Origin: SLJK01 sp964567295
GTDB lineage: Bacteria; Bacillota; Dethiobacteria; DTU022; UBA8154
Length of the DNA: 60,478 nucleotides
NCBI GenBank assembly: GCA_964567295.1
Contig: CAZMLU010000006.1
Span: forward strand, 1 to 60,478
Reading direction: 5' to 3'
Positions within the stretch are counted from its first letter, which is position 1. Each line of letters starts with the position of its first letter. The notes beneath the pieces are model-generated. The model saw only the letters and a list, made by a program, of their open reading frames with translations. It was not told the origin of the DNA and made no database searches. Below, piece after piece: positions 17,459 to 26,416 of the stretch. The translations under genes and the position numbers were made by a program.

Positions 17459-19811
17459 CTTCGCTCTCTAACTTTTCCCCTTCGTTTTCTTCCTTCCTCA
17501 ATAGGGCCTTATCCAGAACCTGTTGAATATTTTCAACAGGCACGAATTCAATGCGGCGGCGTACGTTGGCAGGGATTTCATCTAAATCTTTCTTGTTATC
17601 TTCGGGAATTATAATGGTCCTGATACCTGCCCTGTGTGCGGCCAATATTTTTTCCTTGGTTCCACCCACGGCGAGGACCCTGCCCCTAAGAGTGATCTCA
17701 CCTGTCATGGCCACCTGGCGACTGACCGGTTTCCCGGTGAGCGCAGAAACCATTGCCGTGGCCATGGTTATCCCTGCTGAAGGGCCATCCTTGGAGATAG
17801 CCCCCTCCGGCACATGTATATGGATATCATATTCCTCGTAAAATTTCTCTTCTATTCCCAGGGAGGAAGCCCGTGAGCGAATGTAGCTTAAAGCAGCCCG
17901 GGCGGACTCCTGCATAACGTCTCCCAGCTTGCCGGTCAGAATCAGCTTACCCCTGCCTTTCATTAAAGTCACTTCGATAGCCAGCAGGTCCCCGCCGGTC
18001 TCCGTCCATCCTACCCCCGTGGCTACTCCTATTTCATCCTCTTTCTCTGCAGAGCCAAAACGATAACGAGGAACCCCCAGGAATTTATGCAAATTGCTGC
18101 GGGTAACCGTGAAACAATGGGTTTCGTTCTTTACAACTTCCTTCGCTGTTTTACGGCACACGTTGGCCATCTCCCTCTCCAGGTTTCTGACTCCCGCTTC
18201 CCTGGTATACTCTCGCACAATATGGCGCAGTGCCCCCTCTGAGAAATGGAGATGCTCCTCGGCAAGACCATTTTCCTCCAGCTGTTTGGAGAAGAGATGC
18301 CTCTGGGCGATCCGCACCTTCTCTTCCTCGGTATAACCGGCTATATGGATGCTTTCCATGCGATCCAGTAGCGGCTGAGGAATATTAAAGCGATTATTGG
18401 CCGTAGTAATAAACATAACCCTGGAAAGGTCATAAGGAACCTCTATATAATGGTCGCTAAAGGTGTTATTCTGTTCAGGATCGAGCACCTCTAACATGGC
18501 AGAAGAAGGGTCGCCCCTAAAATCCGTAGCCATTTTATCGATCTCATCCAATAAAAAAACGGGATTTGCCGACCGGGCCTGCCGCATCCCCTGGATAATC
18601 CTCCCGGGAAGCGCCCCCACATAAGTGCGGCGATGACCGCGAATCTCAGCTTCATCCCTTACTCCACCCAAAGAAATACGTACAAAATTGCGCTCCATAG
18701 CCCTGGCAATAGAGCGAGCCAGGGAGGTCTTCCCTACGCCGGGAGGACCTATCAGGCAGAGAATAGAACCTTTTTTCTTTGTAGTCAGGCGGCGCACCGC
18801 CAAGTATTCCACTATTCGCTCTTTAACCTTTTCCAGTCCATAATGATCCTCATCCAAGATCTGCTCTACTACGTTCAGGTCCAGGCGGTCTTCCGTTTGG
18901 ATCGACCATGGAAGCTCCAAGACCCAATCAAGGTAAGTGCGAATTACGGAGACCTCCGCCACTGCAGGGGGCATCTTCTCCATACGAGCCACTTCTTTTA
19001 AAGCCTTTTTCTCAACCTCTTCAGGCAGGTTGGCTTCAGCTATCTTTTCACGGTATTCATCTGCTTCGGCAGTACTTTCATCTTTATCACCCAGCTCTTC
19101 CTGGATCGCCTTAACACGCTCCCTCAGGTAATACTCTTTCTGGGTTTTTTCCATCTGCTTTTCCACCCGCAGGGTAATCTTCTTTTCCAGCTTCAAGAGC
19201 TCCGTCTCTTCGTTTAATATTTCTGCCATTCTCTCTAAACTTTTCTTGGGAGAAAAAGCTTCCAATAACTCCTGTTTTTTATGCGGCTCAAGAGAAAGGT
19301 GGGAGGCAATGATATCGGATAACATTCCCGGCTCTTCAATTTCTGAAACAGTAGTTAAGGTCTCCTGGGATATTTTTTTATTTAAATTAATATACACTTC
19401 AAATTGATAGAGTACATGGCGCATGAGCGCTTTTAGCTTTGGTGATTGGCGTCCACCTTTTCGCTCTTCCTCTTCAATAACGGCTTTGAAATAAGAATCT
19501 TCCTGCAGAAAATACTCCTTGACCCGAGCACGGCTGAGCCCTTCGACCAGCACCCGGATAGTTCCTGCGGGAAGCTTCAACATTTGCTTAATATTGGCTA
19601 TTGTTCCTACCTCATAAAGATCCTCTGCCCCCGGAGATTCTGTTTTTGCCTCTTTCTGTGCTAAAAGCAAAATGGTATTATCTCCGGTCATAGCTTCATT
19701 GATCGCTTTTATTGAACGTTCCCGCCCCACATCAAGGTGCATAACCATTCCTGGAAAGATAATAATACCTCGAAGTGGTAAGAGCGGAATATCTTTAGTT
19801 ATTTTCCCCAC
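17421..19811 (-). CDS. lon: ATP-dependent protease Lon (LonA)
   Basis: Cytosolic AAA+ serine protease for damaged and regulatory proteins. N-terminal LON substrate domain (IPLLPLRGIIIFPGMVMHLD), AAA+ module with Walker A GPPGVGKTS and Walker B VFLLDEIDKM, and C-terminal protease with the Ser of KDGPSAGITMATA and downstream Lys of the catalytic dyad. About 796 residues. Two GTG codons compete: at 19820 the GTG overlaps GGAG, whereas GTG 19811 has GGAG eight bases upstream and is preferred. A Glu/Lys-rich tail (LESEDENKENG) ends the protein, where its last codons overlap engB. Follows clpX by about 150 bases containing a strong hairpin. Confidence 0.94.
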   Translation of the reverse strand: MGKITKDIPLLPLRGIIIFPGMVMHLDVGRERSIKAINEAMTGDNTILLLAQKEAKTESPGAEDLYEVGTIANIKQMLKLPAGTIRVLVEGLSRARVKEYFLQEDSYFKAVIEEEERKGGRQSPKLKALMRHVLYQFEVYINLNKKISQETLTTVSEIEEPGMLSDIIASHLSLEPHKKQELLEAFSPKKSLERMAEILNEETELLKLEKKITLRVEKQMEKTQKEYYLRERVKAIQEELGDKDESTAEADEYREKIAEANLPEEVEKKALKEVARMEKMPPAVAEVSVIRTYLDWVLELPWSIQTEDRLDLNVVEQILDEDHYGLEKVKERIVEYLAVRRLTTKKKGSILCLIGPPGVGKTSLARSIARAMERNFVRISLGGVRDEAEIRGHRRTYVGALPGRIIQGMRQARSANPVFLLDEIDKMATDFRGDPSSAMLEVLDPEQNNTFSDHYIEVPYDLSRVMFITTANNRFNIPQPLLDRMESIHIAGYTEEEKVRIAQRHLFSKQLEENGLAEEHLHFSEGALRHIVREYTREAGVRNLEREMANVCRKTAKEVVKNETHCFTVTRSNLHKFLGVPRYRFGSAEKEDEIGVATGVGWTETGGDLLAIEVTLMKGRGKLILTGKLGDVMQESARAALSYIRSRASSLGIEEKFYEEYDIHIHVPEGAISKDGPSAGITMATAMVSALTGKPVSRQVAMTGEITLRGRVLAVGGTKEKILAAHRAGIRTIIIPEDNKKDLDEIPANVRRRIEFVPVENIQQVLDKALLRKEENEGEKLESEDENKENGVLKVS

Positions 19812-19878
19812 CTGTTTCACTCCAATCTATACCTAAAAAGCTGCCTCGCCATTATTCGTCCGGTCATCTTTTTATACA

Positions 19879-19905
19879 ACAGGGTGACCCCTAAGGTCAC
19901 CCTGT
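19879..19905. terminator. Strong hairpin between clpX and lon (terminator or processing site)
   Basis: ACAGGGTGACC (19879-19889) and GGTCACCCTGT (19895-19905) form a perfect 11-pair stem with a five-base loop. Neither strand has a proper T-run directly after it, so it is not a classical intrinsic terminator; it may attenuate or stabilise the transcript between clpX and lon. Confidence 0.5.
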
Positions 19906-19960
19906 AAAGAAAAATATGCCAAAGCATGAAGGCAAAAAGAATTACTATGGAAAAAATAGC

Positions 19961-21220
19961 TTACGAAGCGGAAATCTCTTTTTTATTCTTGCCTGAGGTT
20001 AAAAGCTTTGGCTTTTCCTTTTTATCTACCACTCCGAGGGTTATAATGCATTTATCAACATCTTCTCTGGAAGGTATCTCGTACATAATATCCAAAAGTA
20101 TCCCTTCCAAGATACTCCTTAGCCCCCGGGCCCCGGTCTTGTGCTTAATCGCCTCGTCAGCGATGGCCTCCAACGAGCCCTCCTTAAATTCCAACTGAAC
20201 ACCGTCCAGTTCAAACATTTTGTTGTACTGTTTCACCAGGGCATTAACAGGTTCTGTCAAAATTTTAACCAGCGCCTGGCGATCCAGGGCATCCAGCACA
20301 GCAATTACCTGCAGCCTGCCTACGCATTCAGGGATAAGGCCGTACTTGATCAAGTCTTCCGGCCGCGCCTGGCGTAAAAGATCACCGATTTTTTGGTCCA
20401 CTCGGGGGCGAACGTCTGCTCCAAAACCCATTCCGCCTGCACCCGTTCTCTTCAATACTGTTTTTTCCAGACCGTCGAATGCTCCTCCACAGATAAAAAG
20501 AATATTGGTGGTATCAATCTGCATAAACTCCTGGTGAGGGTGCTTCCTTCCTCCCTGGGGAGGCACGCTGGCCACAGTTCCTTCCAGTATCTTTAATACA
20601 GCCTGCTGCACACCCTCCCCGGAAACATCCCTGGTAATAGAGGGATTTTCACTTTTGCGAGCAATTTTGTCAAACTCATCGATATAGACAATTCCTTTTT
20701 CCGCTTTTTCCAGGTCATAATCAGCAGCCTGGATTAGTTTCAAGAGGATATTTTCCACATCTTCTCCCACATACCCTGCCTCTGTAAGGGAGGTGGCATC
20801 GACGATTGCAAAAGGAACGTTAAGAAGACGTGCCATGGTTTGGGCCAGGAGAGTTTTGCCGACCCCCGTCGGTCCGATAAGCATGATGTTGCTTTTCTGC
20901 AGCTCTACTTCGTCCACCTTTTGTCCGGCGTTAACCCTTTTGTAGTGATTATAAACAGCCACAGAGAGAACTCTCTTCGCATTTTCCTGGCCGATAACGT
21001 ACTTGTTCAACACTTCGTGAATCTCCGAAGGCTTGGGGAGATCAACCAGGTCAAACTCAGGGTTATCCTCCACCTCTTCCTCGATGATTTCGTTGCAAAG
21101 CTCTATACATTCATCACATATATAGACTCCCGGACCTGCCACCAGCTTGCGCACCTGTTCCTGGGTCTTACCGCAGAAAGAGCATTTTAGCTGCCCTTTC
21201 TCCTCACTAAATTTAAACAT
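19961..21220 (-). CDS. clpX: ATP-dependent Clp protease ATP-binding subunit ClpX
   Basis: AAA+ unfoldase feeding substrates to ClpP. N-terminal zinc-binding domain with CSFCGKTQEQV and CDECIELC (Cys at about 14, 17, 36, 39), Walker A GPTGVGKTLLAQ near 115, Walker B IVYIDEFDKIA, GYVGEDVE pore-loop region, RSIL/ARGLRS sensor near the end, and the IGF-type ClpP-docking loop is represented by a short loop near KYGLIPE. 419 residues. ATG start with AAGAGGTGA upstream. Lies 21 bases after clpP, cotranscribed. Confidence 0.95.
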   Translation of the reverse strand: MFKFSEEKGQLKCSFCGKTQEQVRKLVAGPGVYICDECIELCNEIIEEEVEDNPEFDLVDLPKPSEIHEVLNKYVIGQENAKRVLSVAVYNHYKRVNAGQKVDEVELQKSNIMLIGPTGVGKTLLAQTMARLLNVPFAIVDATSLTEAGYVGEDVENILLKLIQAADYDLEKAEKGIVYIDEFDKIARKSENPSITRDVSGEGVQQAVLKILEGTVASVPPQGGRKHPHQEFMQIDTTNILFICGGAFDGLEKTVLKRTGAGGMGFGADVRPRVDQKIGDLLRQARPEDLIKYGLIPECVGRLQVIAVLDALDRQALVKILTEPVNALVKQYNKMFELDGVQLEFKEGSLEAIADEAIKHKTGARGLRSILEGILLDIMYEIPSREDVDKCIITLGVVDKKEKPKLLTSGKNKKEISAS

Positions 21221-21241
21221 TAAATTTCACCTCTTTGCTAT

Positions 21242-21814
21242 TTAACGATTCTCCAGAACGGAATCAATCAGCCCGTAGTCTACAGCCGCCTCGGCCGACA
21301 TAAAAAAGTCACGGTCGGTATCCTTAGAAATCTGTTCCACGGACTGTCCCGTGTGGTGAGCCAGGATATCATTAAGAGATTCCCTGATCCTTAAAATCTC
21401 TTTGGCGTGGATCTCAATATCAACAGCCTGCCCCTGGGCCCCACCCATAGGTTGATGCATCATTACGCGCGAGTGTGGCAGGGCGTACCGCTTCCCCTTG
21501 GTTCCCGCTGCCAGGAGCACTGATCCCATGCTGGCAGCAAGGCCCACGCAAATAGTTGAAACATCGGGCTTGATGTACTGCATGGTATCATAAATAGCTA
21601 ACCCGGAATATATTATACCCCCCGGCGAGTTTATATAAAGGTTTATATCCTTATCGGGGTCTTCCGACTCCAGGAACAAAAGCTGGGCAATGATCAGGTT
21701 CGCTACCGTATCATCTACTGCCGATCCGATGAAAACAATTCTGTCCTTTAAAAGCCTCGAATAGATATCATAGGCCCTTTCACCACGGCTGGTCTGCTCT
21801 ACGACCATGGGCAC
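21242..21814 (-). CDS. clpP: ATP-dependent Clp protease proteolytic subunit ClpP
   Basis: Tetradecameric serine protease core. Catalytic Ser in GLAASMGSVLLAAG (about residue 97), His in RVMMHQPMGGAQG (about 122), Asp in the KDTDRDFFMSA segment (about 171). 190 residues. The start region is odd: the best-placed ATG for the AAGGGAG site (21823) reads ATG-CAA-TGA and is followed at once by GTG (21814), the first codon of the long frame; an ATG at 21808 is the third codon. Translation probably begins at GTG 21814 or ATG 21808. Thirty-five bases after tig. Confidence 0.94.
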   Translation of the reverse strand: MPMVVEQTSRGERAYDIYSRLLKDRIVFIGSAVDDTVANLIIAQLLFLESEDPDKDINLYINSPGGIIYSGLAIYDTMQYIKPDVSTICVGLAASMGSVLLAAGTKGKRYALPHSRVMMHQPMGGAQGQAVDIEIHAKEILRIRESLNDILAHHTGQSVEQISKDTDRDFFMSAEAAVDYGLIDSVLENR

Positions 21815-21849
21815 TCATTGCATAATTAACTCTCCCTTCTAAATTTCTC

Positions 21850-23232
21850 CTATATTTCTTCGCGGTCGCTTTCGTTCTCACCTTCGTTTTCGCTTTCGTT
21901 TTCCGGCATCTCAGAAGATGCCTCTTCCTGTTCTTTATCCACCTCTACTATAGTGGCATGTTCTACCAACATATCGATTGCTCTTCTATAGCGTATCTCA
22001 TGGGTAATCATATCCATGCGCCCGTCACGGCTAAAGAGTTCTTTGACCTTCTCCATATCCATTTCCTGTTTTTGAGCCACTTCTTTTATCTTCTCTTCGA
22101 TTTCTTCTTCTGTGGCTTCGATTTCTTCTTCCTTTATAATGGCATCCAGAACCAGGTTGGCCCTGGCACGATTCTCAGCCTCCGGGCGCCTTTCTTCTCT
22201 GATTTTTTCCAGTCCGCCTTCGACCAGCTGCCCATATTGCTCCATGTTCAACCCCTGCATGCGGAGGTAATGCTCCATCTCACCAATCATGTTATCCAGT
22301 TCCCTCTCCACCAGAGCGTCGGGAACCGGAGCCTCCGCCTCAGCGGCAACTTTTTCGATGACCTTGGTCTCCAATTCAACCTTCTTTCTGTGCTGAAGGT
22401 TCTCCTTCAGCTTTTTCTCTATATCCTCCCGAAATTCCTGCACGGTTGAAAACTCTTCTGAAAGCTCCTGCACGAAGTCATCGTCCAAATCGGGAACCTG
22501 CGGCCTTTTGATCTCTTTGACCTTAACGGAAAAAACTGCTTCCTTACCGGCCAGATCCTCGTTATGGTAGTCTTCCGGGAAGGTGACCTTTACCTCCCTT
22601 TCTTCGCCAATCACGGCCCCCAGCAGCTGCTCCTCGAACCCTGGCACAAATGAATCGGAGCCGATCTCCAGGGAATAGTTTTCTGCTTCGCCACCTTCAA
22701 AAACCTCGCCCTCAACTTTTCCCGAGAAATCAATGACAGCCAGATCCTTTTCCTGCAGCTTACCGTCCTCTATCGCTACCAGGCGGGCGTGCTGTTCTCT
22801 TAAAGAATCCAGGTAGCTATCAACATTTTCTGCAGTTATTTCTTCTTTAACCTGTTCCACGGTCACTCCCTTATAATGGGGGAGCGTCACTTCCGGTTTA
22901 ACTTCCACGGTAACCTTGAAGAGCAAAGGTTTATCCTGCTCCATCTGCACCAGCTCCATCTCCGGCTGATTAATCGGTTCCAGTCCACATTCTTTAACAG
23001 CCTTGGCGTAAGCGGGATCAACCAGTATTTCCAGAGCATCATTATAGAATGCTTCCGGGCCATAACGGGATTCGATTATCTTGCGGGGCACCTTCCCTTT
23101 GCGAAAACCCGGCATATTAATATCTTTTGCCATCTTGCGGTAGGCTTTCTCCAAAGCCTCGTTAACTTCTTCCTTGGGCACCTCGATCTCGACGAGAACC
23201 TTGTTGTCACCTATTTTCTCCCACTTAAACAC
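21850..23232 (-). CDS. tig: Trigger factor (ribosome-bound chaperone, peptidyl-prolyl isomerase)
   Basis: Binds nascent chains at the ribosomal exit. N-terminal ribosome-binding domain contains the signature GFRKGKVPRKII at about residues 42-53; a FKBP-type domain follows near 155-245 (DLAVIDFSGKVEG, LEIGSDSFVPGFEEQLLGA); then the helical C-terminal arms. At 460 residues it is longer than usual (about 430) because of an acidic, low-complexity tail rich in Glu, Asn and Ser in the last 30 residues. GTG start with AAGGAGG upstream. Heads the tig-clpP-clpX-lon-engB block. Confidence 0.95.
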   Translation of the reverse strand: MFKWEKIGDNKVLVEIEVPKEEVNEALEKAYRKMAKDINMPGFRKGKVPRKIIESRYGPEAFYNDALEILVDPAYAKAVKECGLEPINQPEMELVQMEQDKPLLFKVTVEVKPEVTLPHYKGVTVEQVKEEITAENVDSYLDSLREQHARLVAIEDGKLQEKDLAVIDFSGKVEGEVFEGGEAENYSLEIGSDSFVPGFEEQLLGAVIGEEREVKVTFPEDYHNEDLAGKEAVFSVKVKEIKRPQVPDLDDDFVQELSEEFSTVQEFREDIEKKLKENLQHRKKVELETKVIEKVAAEAEAPVPDALVERELDNMIGEMEHYLRMQGLNMEQYGQLVEGGLEKIREERRPEAENRARANLVLDAIIKEEEIEATEEEIEEKIKEVAQKQEMDMEKVKELFSRDGRMDMITHEIRYRRAIDMLVEHATIVEVDKEQEEASSEMPENESENEGENESDREEI

Positions 23233-23380
23233 TTACTATTTCGACCTCCTTCTTCAGGTAGGGGAACCCTAAAGCATCTCGCTCGTTTGCCTGCAGTCGA
23301 ATACCCCTTTAGTAAAAACCCTGCTGTAAAAAAAGACGCCGTTTAAGGCGATTTAAAATAATCCATCTATACTTTAACAC

Positions 23381-23409
23381 ATTCTATCACAATTCCTCCC
23401 CTGTGACAA
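23381..23409 (-). promoter_or_regulatory. Sigma-A promoter of tig-clpP-clpX
   Basis: Minus strand TTGTCA (23409-23404), 17-base spacer, TAGAAT (23386-23381). Places the transcript start near 23374, about 140 bases before the tig GTG. The leader carries a short CGCC/GGCG stem followed by seven T, possibly an attenuator, but the stem has only four pairs. Confidence 0.6.
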
Positions 23410-23481
23410 TAATAATCATTCAAATTGGCAACCGGGAAGAAAAGGCGGGCGCAAAAAGCCTTCTGCCCTCGAAATTAGCCG

Positions 23482-24225
23482 CTACTGCCTTTCAGGCCTT
23501 TTTTCATAAACGGGAGGCAGTTTACGTTTATGCTCGCTGCTTCGTATCAGCCTTTCAATTTTATCCCTGAGGGAAGGCTCCACCTCTCCACCCTTTAGAT
23601 AGGTGTCCAGATCTTCATACGAAAAACCCATCTCCTTCTCGTCTGTCTGGCCCTCCCAAAGGCCTGCTGAGGGCTTTTTATCTATTATTACCCTGGGGAC
23701 CGACAGGTGTTCGGCAAGCTCCCGCACTTCTTCTTTGAGAAGAGATCCCAATGGTTCCAGGTCTACTGCTCCATCGCCGTGCTTGGTAAAATAACCGATC
23801 ATGACTTCGCTCTTATTTCCGGTTCCCACCACGCGGTAATGATTTTGGGCCGCATAATAGTACTGTACCGTCATGCGCAGGCGCGGTTTCAGGTTGGCCA
23901 CGACCAGGGAGCTTGAATCCGCTCCATTCTGGTTTCCCCCCAGAGTTGAAAGCAGCTGCCTGAAAACCCCGTCCAACTCGACGATCTTGTAGGGTATATC
24001 AAAAGAGTTTGCCAGCAGCTCTCCGTGTTCCCGATCTATTTCCTCGCTAAAACATGGCAAGAGGAGGGCAAGACAATTCTGGTCAAAAGCCTTTTTGCAA
24101 AGGATTCCAACAACAGCAGAATCAAGGCCACCGCTGAGGCCAAAGACCGTCCCTTTCCCCCCTGAATCTCCCACCTGTTCCTTCAACCATTCTACTATCT
24201 CCTGGCTAAGCACTTCCGGATGCAT
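23482..24225 (-). CDS. nadE: NH3-dependent NAD+ synthetase
   Basis: Amidates nicotinic acid adenine dinucleotide to NAD+ with ATP. PP-loop SGGLDSAV at about residues 30-37, GTGNKSEVMIGYFTKHGDGAVDLEPLGSL region (here cited by its key residues GTGNKSE and KHGDGAVD) near 137-160, and KKPSAGLWEGQTDE-type substrate loop near 184. 247 residues: the short, ammonia-using form without the glutaminase domain. ATG start with AAGGAG nine bases upstream. Ninety-six bases after a second PP-loop gene on the same strand. Confidence 0.93.
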   Translation of the reverse strand: MHPEVLSQEIVEWLKEQVGDSGGKGTVFGLSGGLDSAVVGILCKKAFDQNCLALLLPCFSEEIDREHGELLANSFDIPYKIVELDGVFRQLLSTLGGNQNGADSSSLVVANLKPRLRMTVQYYYAAQNHYRVVGTGNKSEVMIGYFTKHGDGAVDLEPLGSLLKEEVRELAEHLSVPRVIIDKKPSAGLWEGQTDEKEMGFSYEDLDTYLKGGEVEPSLRDKIERLIRSSEHKRKLPPVYEKRPERQ

Positions 24226-24320
24226 CTCTTCAGCTCCTTTTTTGGGAATTATAAAGTCGCCTTATTTTTTAACAATGCGGCCCCCGGTCTCTGGTTTCGG
24301 AACCGGAGACGGCAAAGCCC

Positions 24321-25058
24321 TCAGTCCTCTACTCGAAATACTTCCTTTGTCCAGATACCGCTTTTTTCAAAAGCGGTCGCAAACCTCTTATAAGTCCCGG
24401 GATAGCGTGAAACCATAAAATCCACTATCTCGCCCATGGCCTTCCTTTCAGTTTTTCCGGCCAAGGGACAAGGGTTGGCAATGGTGGGCAAACCTTCTCT
24501 CCGAACCAGGGCAGAGACGGTGCGCTCCGTAAGCCCTATAAGCGGGCGAATCAGGTTAAGCTGGCGGCGGCTTAGGTAAGTATGGGGCTTAAAGGTATCC
24601 ATGCGGCCGGAATACAGTATGTTTAGAAAATAGGTCTGAATGACGTCGTCCAGGTGGTGCCCCAGGGCCACACTGTTACAGTTCAAAGCCACCGCTGCTT
24701 TATGCAAGGCCCCCCTGCGCAGTTTGGAACAGAGAGAGCAGGGATTCTTTTCTTTCCTTCTTTCAAAAACAATCTTGGAGATAACCGTTTTTTCCACGTG
24801 GAAAGGTATTTCCAGGTTAGAGCACAATTTTTCCAGGGGGAACAGATCTACCTCCCAACCCATATCCACGAAAATAGCCTGCAGGTCAAAAGAAAAAGGT
24901 GCATGTTTGCGCACCAGGGCCATGATAAAGAGAAGCGCAATGCTATCTTTCCCTCCTGATACACCCAGGGCAACCCTATCGCCCTCTTTTATCATACGAT
25001 AGTTAATAATTGTTTTCTTGACAGGGGTTAAAAACCACTTTCCATAGTTACGATTCAA
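24321..25058 (-). CDS. TtcA-like PP-loop ATPase (tRNA thiolation family)
   Basis: Resembles tRNA 2-thiocytidine synthetase TtcA and its relatives, which activate a tRNA base by adenylation and use an Fe-S cluster. PP-loop GVSGGKDSIALLF near residues 34-46, CSLCSKLRRGAL with the CxxC pair near 112-115, the LGHHLDDVIQTYFLN motif near 134-148, and a later Cys in ANPCPLAGKTER near 198. 245 residues, short relative to E. coli TtcA. TTG start at 25058 with GGGGAG nine bases upstream. It could instead be another member of the TtcA/TtuA group; the modified base is inferred, not seen. Confidence 0.75.
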   Translation of the reverse strand: MNRNYGKWFLTPVKKTIINYRMIKEGDRVALGVSGGKDSIALLFIMALVRKHAPFSFDLQAIFVDMGWEVDLFPLEKLCSNLEIPFHVEKTVISKIVFERRKEKNPCSLCSKLRRGALHKAAVALNCNSVALGHHLDDVIQTYFLNILYSGRMDTFKPHTYLSRRQLNLIRPLIGLTERTVSALVRREGLPTIANPCPLAGKTERKAMGEIVDFMVSRYPGTYKRFATAFEKSGIWTKEVFRVED

Positions 25059-25143
25059 TCAATCAGACTCCCCTTCATTAATATTGTCATGATAACACAA
25101 TTTCGCTTTTTTCAAAACACCCTGTTCTCCTGCGATTTTTTTA

Positions 25144-25172
25144 TTGACATCTTTCTTGGTGACTGCTAAAAT
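25144..25172 (+). promoter_or_regulatory. Sigma-A promoter of carAB
   Basis: TTGACA (25144-25149), 17-base spacer, TAAAAT (25167-25172). Predicted transcript start near 25179, giving a leader of about 155 bases that holds the attenuator. Confidence 0.8.
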
Positions 25173-25195
25173 TACAATGAGTTTAAAGTGCCTTC

Positions 25196-25302
25196 TTTAA
25201 ACCAGTCCAGAGAGGCTGGAAAGGGGTTAAGGGTGCATATGCACACTTATACGATACTGCCTGCAACCTCCTTTGCCTTCTGGGCTGAGGAGGTTATTTT
25301 TT
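25196..25302 (+). promoter_or_regulatory. PyrR-dependent attenuator leader of carAB
   Basis: The leader contains the PyrR-binding loop consensus AGTCCAGAGAGGCTGG (25204-25219), flanked by pairing arms TTAAACC and GGGGTTAA that close the anti-antiterminator stem. It is followed by an intrinsic terminator: AACCTCC (25265-25271) pairs with GGAGGTT (25289-25295), then ATTTTTT. This is the known layout of pyrimidine-gene leaders in Firmicutes: UMP-bound PyrR holds the first hairpin, the terminator forms, and carAB is shut off. No pyrR gene is in the window. Confidence 0.88.
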
Positions 25303-25333
25303 GGAGCTACTTGAAATTGAGGAGGTTGAAAGG

Positions 25334-26416
25334 ATGGAGGCCAGACTTGTTCTGGAAGATGGTTCTCTTTTCCAGGGTATCTCAAAGGGAGCCAGAGGTG
25401 AAACAAAAGGAGAAGTTGTTTTTAATACCAGTATGACAGGTTACCAGGAAATTCTTACCGACCCTTCTTACTGTGGTCAGATACTTACCATGACCTTCCC
25501 TCTTATAGGCAATTACGGAATAACTGAAGAAGATTTTGAATCCAGGCGCCCCTTTTTAAGGGGTTTTATTGTGCACGAGTTTTGTTCCAGGCCCAGCAAT
25601 TGGCGTTCTATAATGAATGTGGAGGAATACCTGCAGCAGAGCAACATCATAGCCATGGAAGGGATCGATACCAGGGCGCTGGTAAGGCACATTAGGGAAA
25701 AGGGAGCCATGAGGGGAATCATAACCACAGAAGATACTCCGCATAAAACTCTCTTGGAAAAAGTGAACAACTCCCCTACTATTTCCGATATGGACCTTAT
25801 CTCCCAGGTAACCACTGAAAAACCCTATACCTGGGAAAATGATGGACCCAGGATCGCTGTCATAGACCTGGGACTAAAGCTCTCCATAGCCAACACGCTC
25901 CACCGGGCGGGATGCCATGTAACAGTGCTTCCGGCCCACTTGAGCGCAGAAGAGATCATGGACTTTGAACCCGCAGGCGTGGTCTTTTCTAACGGGCCGG
26001 GAGATCCCCGAAATGCAGCAGAAGCTATCAAGGCCCTGCAGGTCCTTGTAGGAAAGCTACCGGTGTTGGGTATCTGCCTGGGGCACCAACTGGTGGCCCT
26101 GGCCATGGGCGGTAAAACCTTTAAGCTCAAATTCGGTCACCGCGGCGCCAACCATCCCATAAAAGACCTCTTAAAGAACAAGAATTATATTACATCTCAA
26201 AACCACGGATTTTCTGTTGACGCCGAAAGCCTGCCCCGGGAATTATCCATAACCCAGCAAAATCTAAACGATGGAACCGTGGAAGGTATGATGAATAAAA
26301 AAGCAAGACTTACCACCGTCCAGTACCACCCGGAAGCCTTTCCGGGCCCCTTGGATTCAAATTATATTTTTGAAATTTTTTTGGATCAGGTTAAAGGAGG
26401 CGAACCTCATGCCTAA
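25334..26416 (+). CDS. carA: Carbamoyl-phosphate synthase small (glutaminase) subunit
   Basis: Hydrolyses glutamine and passes ammonia to CarB. N-terminal CPSase_sm domain (MEARLVLEDGSLFQG, TGYQEILTDPSYCGQIL), C-terminal class I amidotransferase with nucleophile Cys in GICLGHQLVALA and the His/Glu of YHPEAFPGP near the end. From the ATG at 25334 it is 360 residues, the normal length; GGAGG lies eight bases upstream. The frame is open earlier, from 25301, but that stretch is the terminator's T-run. Its stop overlaps the carB start by eight bases. Control by a PyrR attenuator points to use in pyrimidine synthesis. Confidence 0.95.
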   Translation: MEARLVLEDGSLFQGISKGARGETKGEVVFNTSMTGYQEILTDPSYCGQILTMTFPLIGNYGITEEDFESRRPFLRGFIVHEFCSRPSNWRSIMNVEEYLQQSNIIAMEGIDTRALVRHIREKGAMRGIITTEDTPHKTLLEKVNNSPTISDMDLISQVTTEKPYTWENDGPRIAVIDLGLKLSIANTLHRAGCHVTVLPAHLSAEEIMDFEPAGVVFSNGPGDPRNAAEAIKALQVLVGKLPVLGICLGHQLVALAMGGKTFKLKFGHRGANHPIKDLLKNKNYITSQNHGFSVDAESLPRELSITQQNLNDGTVEGMMNKKARLTTVQYHPEAFPGPLDSNYIFEIFLDQVKGGEPHA

